Assembly: GCF_900115465.1 (NCBI RefSeq) | Contig: NZ_FOWN01000023.1 | Location: 1-44,476, forward strand | Direction: 5' to 3' | DNA: 44,476 nt | Origin: Halolactibacillus alkaliphilus | GTDB taxonomy: Bacteria; Bacillota; Bacilli; Bacillales; Amphibacillaceae | Shown here: one piece after another, positions 37,885 through 44,476 of the stretch | How positions within the stretch are numbered: the stretch's first letter is position 1 | Layout of the letters: every line of letters starts with the position of its first letter | Position numbers and translations under genes: made by a program | The notes under the pieces: model-generated | What the model was told of the DNA's origin: nothing | Database searches by the model: none | Seen by the model: only the letters and a program-made list of their open reading frames with translations

Positions 37885-38466
37885 TTATTGTTCAGCTTTA
37901 ATTTCTACATCAAATAACTTAAATAAATCCTTTACTGTTCTTATATGTTGCTTATCTTCAATTGATAAATAAAAAGCGTAAAGTAAATACCATATTTTTT
38001 CTAACAACTGATTATCCATCACATCTAAAATGACCTCAAATGTTGCTTTGTAGCCGCGACGACACCAATAACTGTAACCGTGGCCCGACCACTTATGTTG
38101 TATTTTGCTCAGACCTCGACAGCGACCTAAATCGACAATTAGATTTTCAATCATGACCAGTGTCTCATCAACATTTTCTTTCGTTTTGGCATCTTGAAAA
38201 ATAAAACCAGCTAATAATGATAACGTCTGATAGGATTGATAAGGACGTAAAAACGTCCCTTCTCCTCTTCTTGTTTCAATTAACCCTAAAAGTTCAATGG
38301 CTCTTAGACCTTCTCGGACAGTAGAGCGGCTTAACTTTAAATCTTCAGCCATCTCTCGCTCTGAAGGTAACCGATCCCCTGGCTTAAGCTGATCAATCTG
38401 AATATAATCTTTTATTTTCTCTAACACATTTTGGTAAGCTTTAGTGCGAGGCTTATTGTTGATCAA
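37885..38466 (-). CDS. GntR/FadR-family transcriptional regulator with compact C-terminal domain
   Basis: The N-terminal winged helix (about residues 10-75) is a canonical GntR domain, with [46 protein letters not shown]-like sequence; the FadR subfamily is suggested by this and the helical C-terminal half. That half is only about 115 residues, shorter than the usual FCD sensor domain (about 150). The start is uncertain: a GTG at 38475 or a TTG at 38464-38466, the latter better placed after AAGGTGA; both overlap the malic-enzyme gene. A cognate-looking operator lies upstream of that gene, so it probably controls this unit. The ligand is unknown. Confidence 0.87.
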   Translation of the reverse strand: MINNKPRTKAYQNVLEKIKDYIQIDQLKPGDRLPSEREMAEDLKLSRSTVREGLRAIELLGLIETRRGEGTFLRPYQSYQTLSLLAGFIFQDAKTKENVDETLVMIENLIVDLGRCRGLSKIQHKWSGHGYSYWCRRGYKATFEVILDVMDNQLLEKIWYLLYAFYLSIEDKQHIRTVKDLFKLFDVEIKAEQ

Positions 38467-39646
38467 TGCATTCACCTTGACTTACACCACTCCTAATAGC
38501 CGCCTTACTAACAGCTTCCGCTACCGCTAAAGCTACTTGTGGGTTAAATGGATCTGGGATGACATACTCTTCATGTAAATCTTTCTTATCAATAATTTCT
38601 GCGATAGCATGTACAGCAGCGACTTTCATTTCTTCATTTATATCTGTTGCATTAACTGCTAAAGCACCTTTAAAAATACCCGGAAACGCAAGAACATTGT
38701 TTACTTGATTAGGATAATCACTCCGGCCTGTACCAATCACACGGGCACCTGCTTTTTTAGCACGCTCTGGTGTAATCTCCGGGTCTGGATTGGCCATTGC
38801 GAAAATAACCGGATCACGTTTCATTGAGCGGATCATATCTTCATCAACTAAATCTTTCAGCGAAACACCAATAAAGACATCTGCATCTTTCATAACTTCT
38901 CGCAAGCTACCTGTTTGGTTGTCTTTATTTGTGTAAGCCAGTACAGCTTCTTTCTCTTTATTCATACTTGTCTCTCGCCCTTTATAAACAGCACCTTTAG
39001 AATCGCACAAAATCATATCTTTTACACCAAAGTAGTGTAATAGCTTAACGATGGCGATACCGGCAGCACCTGCACCATTTATGACAACCTTAATCTCAGC
39101 AAATGTTTTCTTAACAAGATGTAATGCATTAACTAATCCTGCAAGTGTTACAATAGCCGTCCCATGTTGGTCATCATGAAAGACGGGAATATTAAGACGT
39201 TCTTTTAATGTTTGTTCAATATAAAAGCACTCAGGTGCCTTTATATCTTCAAGATTAATGCCACCAAATGTAGGTGCCATTAATTCAACTGTTTTAATAA
39301 CCTCATCTGGGTCAGTTGTATTTAAGCAAATGGGAAAAGCATCCACATCAGCAAAGTTTTTAAATAACACAGCTTTACCTTCCATGACAGGTAAAGAAGC
39401 TTGGGCGCCAATTGCACCAAGACCTAAGACAGCTGTTCCGTTAGTAACAACCCCTACCATATTTGACTTCATTGTGTACATATACGCTTTTGTTTCATCT
39501 TTTTCTATTTCAAGACACGGTTCTGCAACTCCAGGTGAGTATGCCAGGCTAAGGTCGCGCTTATCGTTAATCGCAACTTTTGATTTGACGGCTAACTTAC
39601 CACGATTTTCTTTATGCATGTTCAAAGCTTCTTCTCTTAATGTCAT
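38453..39646 (-). CDS. NAD(P)-dependent malic enzyme
   Basis: Decarboxylates malate to pyruvate, yielding NAD(P)H. The 397-residue short-type enzyme resembles B. subtilis YtsJ, whose position next to accD and dnaE it shares. Motifs: AYSPGVAEPC, the lysine/aspartate catalytic region in INLEDIKAPECF and FHDDQHGTAIV, and Rossmann fold VINGAGAAGIA. ATG 39644-39646 is preferred over two upstream TTG codons, since AGGGTGG lies nine bases away. It overlaps the regulator gene and is the first gene of the unit. Confidence 0.93.
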   Translation of the reverse strand: MTLREEALNMHKENRGKLAVKSKVAINDKRDLSLAYSPGVAEPCLEIEKDETKAYMYTMKSNMVGVVTNGTAVLGLGAIGAQASLPVMEGKAVLFKNFADVDAFPICLNTTDPDEVIKTVELMAPTFGGINLEDIKAPECFYIEQTLKERLNIPVFHDDQHGTAIVTLAGLVNALHLVKKTFAEIKVVINGAGAAGIAIVKLLHYFGVKDMILCDSKGAVYKGRETSMNKEKEAVLAYTNKDNQTGSLREVMKDADVFIGVSLKDLVDEDMIRSMKRDPVIFAMANPDPEITPERAKKAGARVIGTGRSDYPNQVNNVLAFPGIFKGALAVNATDINEEMKVAAVHAIAEIIDKKDLHEEYVIPDPFNPQVALAVAEAVSKAAIRSGVSQGECIDQQ

Positions 39647-39677
39647 CAACAATGTCCACCCTTTTTATTTTTTCTAC

Positions 39678-39688
39678 TGGTCTGACCA
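39678..39688. promoter_or_regulatory. FadR-type operator TGGTCTGACCA
   Basis: A perfect palindrome centred on the T at 39683 matches the TGGT-n3-ACCA pattern of FadR-subfamily GntR operators and lies between the malic-enzyme promoter and start codon, about +5 to +15 in the predicted transcript. A cognate regulator is encoded two genes later. Confidence 0.65.
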
Positions 39689-39699
39689 CTCTAAAAACT

Positions 39700-39729
39700 A
39701 TCTTACACCAAATTAGTACCTAGTGTAAA
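39700..39729 (-). promoter_or_regulatory. Promoter of the malic enzyme-regulator-accDA unit
   Basis: TTTACA (39724-39729) and TAAGAT (39700-39705) on the minus strand are spaced by 18 bases. Confidence 0.65.
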
Positions 39730-39780
39730 TAACAACCCCTCTTATTCGGAAAATATCGAACTTTCTAACGAGTTTGAAGC

Positions 39781-39830
39781 AAAAAACCCTTCAAATACTC
39801 ACGCAACATGTTTAATGTCGATTTGAAGGG
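39781..39830 (-). terminator. dnaE terminator
   Basis: CCCTTCAAAT (39787-39796) and ATTTGAAGGG (39821-39830) pair; on the minus strand a run of six T follows. It begins ten bases after the dnaE stop codon. Confidence 0.85.
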
Positions 39831-39840
39831 GCGATAATTG

Positions 39841-42800
39841 CTATATATTTTTTTGTTTAACGTTGGCCTCACCAAACATTATGATTAACTGTTTTTTTAC
39901 AGCATAATGATCTTTTAAATAATATTCCGCTTTAAGTTTATACAGTTGCTTATCTCTCGCTTGATAAAGCATAACAGGGCAGGCACCTGGATACTTTCTC
40001 ATAAGTGGTTGCAGTTTTTCTAAGACATCATTTAATGAGGATTCTAAGACCTGAATATAGTAGGCTAGACCCGTTACATTCTCCTCTTGCATCTTATCAA
40101 AACTAAAAGTCGACACCGTTTGTAAAATTGCCTGTCTCCTTCCTTGACGTTCTTCCAATTTACATTCAATTTGAACAAATTGCCCTTCTTCTAGTCGCGC
40201 TTTATATTCCCGATATTGTTCAGGGAATATAACCATATCAAATTCGGCATCTTCATCAGATAACTGTAAAAAAGCCATTGATTCCCCGCGCTTGGTTCTA
40301 ATCGCGCGTAATGCTTCAGTATAGGCCACTATATGATAGACTTCCTTAACCACGCCATCATCCGCTAAGAAACTTAAACTTACAATCCCGTGTTGCCTAA
40401 TCTGTTGTCGATAATGCCTTAAAGGGTGCTCAGAAACATACATACCGACAAGCGCCTTTTCAAAACTAAGCTTTTCCATTAATGGCATCGGTTCGACGTC
40501 TGGATATTGTTCTTCCATCTGATAAAAACCGTCTAACCAGTCAATATCACCCCTAATATCACCAAATAGCGTACCGTTTTCAATCGCAGCATCAATGGAT
40601 TGTAAGAGGGCTGCACGTTCTATATTAAAAATATCAAACGCACCTGCAAGCACCAGTGTTTCAATATCTTTTCTTTTGACAATATCTAAAGGCACACGCA
40701 AACAAAAGTCATATAAGCTCTGATATGGCGCTATGCGGCGTTCTTTGACTATAGCGTCAATGACTGGATAACTTAGCCCTTTTATTGCTCTCAACCCCAT
40801 ACGGATACCGTATTTTTCTGAAGTAAACGCATGCAGGCTTTGATTTACATTTGGTGCAAGCAATTTAATACCCGTTCGTTTCACTTCATGACCATACTGC
40901 ATCAACTTCTCTTGTGATCCGTAAGCATCATTTAATAAAGCCGTATAAAAACTTTTAGGGTAATGAGCTTTCAAAAAAGCCAGTTGATATGAAATCATAC
41001 TGTAACTAACCGCATGACTACGGTTAAAACCATAATTAGCAAAGTTTAAAATCCAAGAAAAAACTTCTTCAACAATCGCTGGCTTATAACCTTTTTGTAA
41101 ACATCCGTATGAAAATCTTACTTTCGCTTTCTCGATAGCTTCTTTGTTTTTCTTACTAACAGCACGACGTAATAAATCGGCTTCGCCCAAAGTAAGGCCA
41201 GCAAATTGATGCGCCACTTGAATGATTTGTTCTTGATATATTAATACACCATAACTGTCCGACAAAATCGGCGCTAAATCAGTGTGTAGATACTGAACCT
41301 GTTCACGTCCTTCTTTACGTTTAATATACGTGTCAATAAAGGCCATCGGACCTGGACGATACAAAGCATTTACGGCAACAATATCTTCAAAATGTGTTGG
41401 CTTTAACCGTGTCAATGTCTCTTGCATCCCTTTTGATTCTAACTGAAAAACCCCTAATGTATGACCTTTGGTCAATAAATCATATGTTTTCACATCATCT
41501 AGTAAGACGTCCTCAATCTTAAAATCGGGCGCATGTTTTTTCCTCACATCTTTAACAATCTGTTCAATAATGGTTAAGTTTTTCAGTCCTAAAAAGTCGA
41601 TTTTAAGTAGGCCAATTGACTCTAAATCAGTCATATTATACTGTGTTAAATAATGCCCTTCACTATCTAACGTTAATGGCGTGTGCTTTGTTAGACAATC
41701 ATGATAGATAACGAGTCCTGCTGCATGCGTTGATAAATTCCTCGGCAAATCCTCTATTGTGTGGGCAATTTTAAAGAAGCGCTGTAATTCATCCGACTGC
41801 TTAATATAACTTAGCAAGTCTGGCGACTCTTTGACCGCTCGCGCAATGGTTAGCGAGGGGTCATGAGGCAATAATTTAAGAATATACTGTAAAGTATCAT
41901 CAGGCAGATGATATACTTTTGCCAGTTCACGGATTGTTGATCGTACTTTAAATGTTCCAAACGTGCCAATTTGAGCTACGTGTTCTCGCCCATATTTATC
42001 CTTGACGTAATGAATTACTTTTTCTCGCCCGTAATCTGAAAAATCAATGTCAATATCAGGCATCGTTACTCGCTCTGGGTTCAAAAACCGCTCAAATAAC
42101 AAGCCGTATTTCAGCGGATCAATTAGCGTAATGTTGAGTAAGTAACTTACAATGGACCCCGCAGCCGATCCACGTCCTGGTCCCACCATAATTTGATTTT
42201 CTCGTGCATAGCGAATGAAGTCTGAAACAATTAAAAAATAATCACTGAAACCCATTTTATTAATGACAGCAAGTTCGTATTTGAGGCGTTCTTTTGCTAC
42301 TTCATGAGCACCGTAGCGCTTCTCTAGCGCTTCTTCACATAGTTTAGTTAAATAACGATGAGGTGATTGATTCTCAGGTAACGGAAATTTCGGTAAGAGT
42401 TTTTCCTTTGGCGGCATATCAAACGTACACGCTTGTGTAAATTGATTCGTTCGGTTAATTAAGGTTTCTGGCACTTGATTGATAAGTTCTTCTTGAGTTA
42501 AGTAATGGTGACCAGCGTCGGCGCTGTCTTGATTATTTTGCTTGTCCATTTTGCGTAATGCTTGATACGCTTCCTTTTCTTCCAGTCTTAAATAGCAGAC
42601 ATCCGTCAACAAAACTGTCTTTTCATGTTGTAAAACAGCTTCAGATACCGTTAACTTTGAAAGGCCTATATGTGTTTCTTTTGGCCACTCAGCTAAGCAC
42701 TGATCGATTATAGCTAAAGTTAACATCTCTTGATCTGCTTTGCGTAAGAGAAACTTGTCTGGCACAATAATTTTTATATCTTCATCATAATCTTTTAATT

Positions 42801-43119
42801 GAGCCATTGAAATCGGTTCTTTATTAAGCTGGGTATATGAACTTAGCTCCATCAATGCCTGATAACCTTGGTAATTTTTACAATAGATTAGCACACGCTC
42901 TGTTAAGTCATCGGATTTAACTTTAATTGACATACCAATAACAGGTGTCACTTGGTGTTTTAAACACAGTTCGTAGAAGTTATACGCTCCGAATAAGGTA
43001 TCATCATCTGTCAAAACAAGTCTATTTAATTGATGTTCTTTTGCGAAGGTTATGTAGTTGGTCAATTTCACTGTGCTCTGCATAAAGCTATAACCACTTC
43101 TTACCCTTAAATGTATCAC
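39841..43119 (-). CDS. dnaE: DNA polymerase III alpha subunit DnaE
   Basis: In Firmicutes DnaE extends primers at the fork before PolC takes over. The 1092 residues are close to B. subtilis DnaE (1115): a PHP domain (1-about 200), the polymerase palm and fingers (GPGRGSAAGSIVSYLL, PDIDIDFSD near residue 353), helix-hairpin-helix regions and an OB domain near the C-terminus. The start is GTG 43117-43119, nine bases after GGAGGTG; an upstream GTG at 43131 lies within that site. The PHP motif HLRVRSGYS has arginine where histidine is usual and TDDD where TDH is usual, so its metal site is probably lost. Confidence 0.94.
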   Translation of the reverse strand: MIHLRVRSGYSFMQSTVKLTNYITFAKEHQLNRLVLTDDDTLFGAYNFYELCLKHQVTPVIGMSIKVKSDDLTERVLIYCKNYQGYQALMELSSYTQLNKEPISMAQLKDYDEDIKIIVPDKFLLRKADQEMLTLAIIDQCLAEWPKETHIGLSKLTVSEAVLQHEKTVLLTDVCYLRLEEKEAYQALRKMDKQNNQDSADAGHHYLTQEELINQVPETLINRTNQFTQACTFDMPPKEKLLPKFPLPENQSPHRYLTKLCEEALEKRYGAHEVAKERLKYELAVINKMGFSDYFLIVSDFIRYARENQIMVGPGRGSAAGSIVSYLLNITLIDPLKYGLLFERFLNPERVTMPDIDIDFSDYGREKVIHYVKDKYGREHVAQIGTFGTFKVRSTIRELAKVYHLPDDTLQYILKLLPHDPSLTIARAVKESPDLLSYIKQSDELQRFFKIAHTIEDLPRNLSTHAAGLVIYHDCLTKHTPLTLDSEGHYLTQYNMTDLESIGLLKIDFLGLKNLTIIEQIVKDVRKKHAPDFKIEDVLLDDVKTYDLLTKGHTLGVFQLESKGMQETLTRLKPTHFEDIVAVNALYRPGPMAFIDTYIKRKEGREQVQYLHTDLAPILSDSYGVLIYQEQIIQVAHQFAGLTLGEADLLRRAVSKKNKEAIEKAKVRFSYGCLQKGYKPAIVEEVFSWILNFANYGFNRSHAVSYSMISYQLAFLKAHYPKSFYTALLNDAYGSQEKLMQYGHEVKRTGIKLLAPNVNQSLHAFTSEKYGIRMGLRAIKGLSYPVIDAIVKERRIAPYQSLYDFCLRVPLDIVKRKDIETLVLAGAFDIFNIERAALLQSIDAAIENGTLFGDIRGDIDWLDGFYQMEEQYPDVEPMPLMEKLSFEKALVGMYVSEHPLRHYRQQIRQHGIVSLSFLADDGVVKEVYHIVAYTEALRAIRTKRGESMAFLQLSDEDAEFDMVIFPEQYREYKARLEEGQFVQIECKLEERQGRRQAILQTVSTFSFDKMQEENVTGLAYYIQVLESSLNDVLEKLQPLMRKYPGACPVMLYQARDKQLYKLKAEYYLKDHYAVKKQLIIMFGEANVKQKNI

Positions 43120-43398
43120 GTTAAATTCCACCTCCAGGAAACGTACGTTCTTCTCCCTAGTTTATTACATATAGTCGTTCAAATCAATATGCAGCGATAA
43201 TCAAATCACATATATCGACATACCTCTAGTGTAGCATATTTCCTATCTTTCATCCGTCTTTAAGCGAAAATGCCTTACCCAGCATCATTGCCCTAAAAAA
43301 CACTCGACTCAACCCGTTAAATTCTAATTGAACTATCCCCACCTAACATTCTAATGAACATTTGAGGAAGATGATTCCAAAAGGGGACGACAAAGGTG

Positions 43399-43430
43399 CC
43401 CCCTGCTCGTTCAACTAAGCAGGGGGTTTT
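43399..43430 (+). terminator. Orphan plus-strand terminator
   Basis: CCCCCTGCT and AGCAGGGGG form a nine-base-pair stem around an ten-base loop, followed by TTTT on the plus strand. No plus-strand gene precedes it in the window. Confidence 0.7.
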
Positions 43431-43554
43431 CTAGCCGCAAACCTATTTTCTCAACATCTGTTAAAGCCTCTTGGGGAAATAGTGCACAACTTGCTTTGGT
43501 TAAATCGTTCTGTCTTATAGAACACCTGCGTTCTGACAAAAAACGGGGTGCACG

Positions 43555-43785
43555 TCATAAACGTCCATTGCATCCAATCATGCCGGTTGATGTTGAGGCA
43601 TTCACATAGGGTACAGGCGACACGTCAATCAAACATTTAACGTTGTAGTAGTCACCATGGTCCTCAAGTGACCATCCAATGGGCTTTCCGTACTTTTCCT
43701 TATCTTTTAGATGCATTTGTATCAAAACGGCATGCGTGACATAATCTTGACCATAAGGGAAAACAACGTCAGAGAGGCTAATCAC
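43555..43785 (-). pseudogene. Unidentified coding remnant
   Basis: The 76-codon frame has protein-like composition (VVFPYGQDYVTHAVLIQMHL, IGWSLEDHGDYYNVKC, NASTSTGM), but begins at a GTG without ribosome-binding site, two codons after a stop, and ends without domain closure. I do not recognise the family. It is most likely the inner part of a decayed gene, possibly brought by a mobile element; expression is doubtful. Confidence 0.4.
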
Positions 43786-43977
43786 ACACTAAGCGATTAT
43801 CTTAAAGGTGAGGGTGTGACTCTCTGCCCGATAATGAAATACAAAGTTACCCAATTGGGCATCTTCTCGTCCAGAAGTGGTTATCTAACCGTAACGCTCT
43901 GTTACCCACTCCTTCACTGTGTTATGACGGTGACAGGTATCTTCTTACTCTAAAATGATCAACCCATTTAACCACAG

Positions 43978-44022
43978 AAAAACAACCCCACAATTTTTTA
44001 TAACAACTGTAGGGCTGTTTTT
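43978..44022 (-). terminator. Terminator of the truncated gene at 44062
   Basis: On the minus strand AAAAACAGCCCTACAG pairs with TTGTGGGGTTGTTTTT through Watson-Crick and G-U pairs, ending in a T-run. Pairing is perfect with wobble only on this strand, so it fits a leftward transcript, that of the gene stub at 44062-44163. Confidence 0.7.
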
Positions 44023-44061
44023 CATTCATCTTTTTTAACTATTTAATATGAACTCTTAAAT

Positions 44062-44163
44062 TCAGTGTTTTTGCATGTAATCTTTTAGTAAAAAGTCTCG
44101 TTCTAAAGTTTCGTATTCCCCATTTTTCTTGTATTGAATGACCACCTTAAGAGAGTCATCTTT
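44062..44163 (-). pseudogene. C-terminal stub of a gene truncated by an IS200/IS605-type element
   Basis: The minus strand reads KDDSLKVVIQYKKNGEYETL followed by ERDFLLKDYMQKH and a stop (33 codons plus stop) directly after the right end of the transposon. The frame continues across the boundary, and a terminator follows, so this is the 3' end of a gene interrupted by insertion. The remainder would lie beyond the element, outside the window. No family is recognised. Confidence 0.55.
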
Positions 44164-44300
44164 AGTGAACTACTCCCACCACTTACCACCCTTACGGGTT
44201 GCTTGAAGTGGGGGCTTCTTGGGTAATCGCCACTTTTGATAGCTGACGAAATTGACCAAGCTAACCCTCTTGTTCCAAGAGTTTATATTTTCATTAGGCA
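44145..44300 (-). ncRNA. Putative reRNA (omegaRNA) of TnpB with 3' guide
   Basis: TnpB proteins use an RNA from the transposon right end. Here the sequence after tnpB holds a CTCTTG-GAA-CAAGAG hairpin, a larger hairpin pairing CCCCCACTT with AAGTGGTGGG around an inner ACCC-GTAA-GGGT stem, and the end GGAGTAGTTCAC at 44165. The guide would be the adjacent flank, 44145-44164, beginning TAAAGATGACTCTCT. The 5' limit is a guess. Confidence 0.5.
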
Positions 44301-44476
44301 CTTGCTAATAAGTGAATACCTTCTTTTTTGATATTGAGTGCTGAATTATAATCTCTATCAAGGTTTAATCCACAATCACATCGATAAGTGCGCTCTGATA
44401 ATTTGATTTCTTTTACAAAACCACAGTTAGAGCAAGTTTTTGTAGAGGGGAACCATTTGTCTATTTTGACAAGCTG
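44165..44476 (-). mobile_element. IS200/IS605-type element, right end, cut by window edge
   Basis: The tnpB 3' end is followed by about 130 bases of structured right end and terminates in TTCAC at 44165-44169, a cleavage-type sequence for this family. No inverted repeats are expected. The left end and any tnpA are outside the window. Confidence 0.75.
44294..44476 (-). CDS. tnpB: RNA-guided endonuclease TnpB, C-terminal fragment
   Basis: The last 60 residues of TnpB are visible: LVKIDKWFPSTKTCSNCG, a second zinc pair YRCDCG, and DRDYNSALNI, which supplies the last RuvC aspartate. Together they form the OrfB_Zn_ribbon domain of IS200/IS605 and IS1341-type elements. TnpB cleaves DNA next to a transposon-associated motif using the right-end RNA, helping to keep the element at its site. 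The zinc ribbon and final RuvC motif are intact, so the protein may be active; the N-terminal part is not in the window. Confidence 0.88.
   Translation of the reverse strand, partial: QLVKIDKWFPSTKTCSNCGFVKEIKLSERTYRCDCGLNLDRDYNSALNIKKEGIHLLASA

Larger units (their letters stand above)
43120..44061. other. Gene-poor interval with relic coding sequence
   Basis: No intact gene with a ribosome-binding site is visible here. The interval holds the dnaE upstream region, a plus-strand terminator (43399-43430), a degenerate minus-strand coding remnant (43555-43785) and a minus-strand terminator (43978-44022). The mixture of orphan terminators and a remnant suggests past insertion and decay. Confidence 0.6.

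Noticed and set aside
43371-43418. A 15-codon plus-strand frame (MIPKGDDKGAPCSFN) ending inside the orphan terminator
   Set aside because: Ribosome-binding site spacing is only about three bases, no homologue is known to me, and such short frames arise by chance.
43711-43953. 80-codon plus-strand frame
   Set aside because: It overlaps the more protein-like minus-strand remnant, lacks a ribosome-binding site and has no recognisable motif.

Overview
The window is a low-GC Firmicutes chromosome segment, almost certainly from a spore-forming Bacillaceae. It has an sspI spore-protein gene, T-box leaders with class I-type features, an L20 leader, and a gene order that follows, in condensed form, the Bacillus subtilis trxA-mutS2-polX ... 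dnaE region. Nearly every chromosomal gene is on the minus strand; only rnhC, sspI and a lytic transglycosylase gene are on the plus strand. I cannot name the genus from the sequence alone.

Layout from left to right. 1-347: the truncated 5' part of an ISL3-type insertion sequence. 380-5817: trxA, mutS2, polX, cvpA, zapA, read leftward. 5940-6869: rnhC (plus). 6889-10702: pheST with its promoter and T-box leader. 10802-12589: a SPOUT rRNA methyltransferase gene divergent from sspI and a CwlQ-like transglycosylase gene. 12676-14590: M42 aminopeptidase, dimeric dUTPase, DUF1294 protein. 14623-16119: infC-rpmI-rplT with an L20-type attenuator leader and a probable AUU start for infC. 16213-18610: thrS with a T-box. 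18631-21594: dnaI, dnaB, nrdR. 21636-22753: a small cytosolic protein and speD. 22822-26936: coaE, mutM, polA. 27080-29145: phoPR. 29420-32954: icd, citZ, DUF441, fxsA. 33074-35845: pyk, pfkA. 36054-39646: accA, accD, a FadR/GntR-type regulator and malic enzyme. 39841-43119: dnaE. 43120-44061: a gene-poor relic region. 44062-44476: a gene stub truncated by the right end of an IS200/IS605-type element carrying tnpB.

Functional themes are translation and its feedback control (two T-boxes, L20 leader, AUU start), DNA replication and repair (DnaE, PolA, DnaB/DnaI, MutS2, PolX, MutM, RNase HIII, NrdR, dUTPase) and central carbon metabolism (PfkA, Pyk, citrate synthase, isocitrate dehydrogenase, malic enzyme, acetyl-CoA carboxyltransferase).

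Most of the window is ordinary core genome. The points most worth a second look are: a FadR-type palindrome just downstream of the malic-enzyme promoter, in an operon that itself encodes a FadR-like repressor; an 18-bp perfect palindrome with Pho-box-like repeats upstream of phoP; a PhoR without an extracytoplasmic sensor domain; the absence of mdh from the phoPR-icd-citZ neighbourhood; a long structured speD leader; a DnaE whose PHP domain lacks metal ligands; and, at the right edge, a TnpB 3' end with a legible right-end RNA and guide sequence next to relic DNA. I did not see a clearly new multi-gene system.
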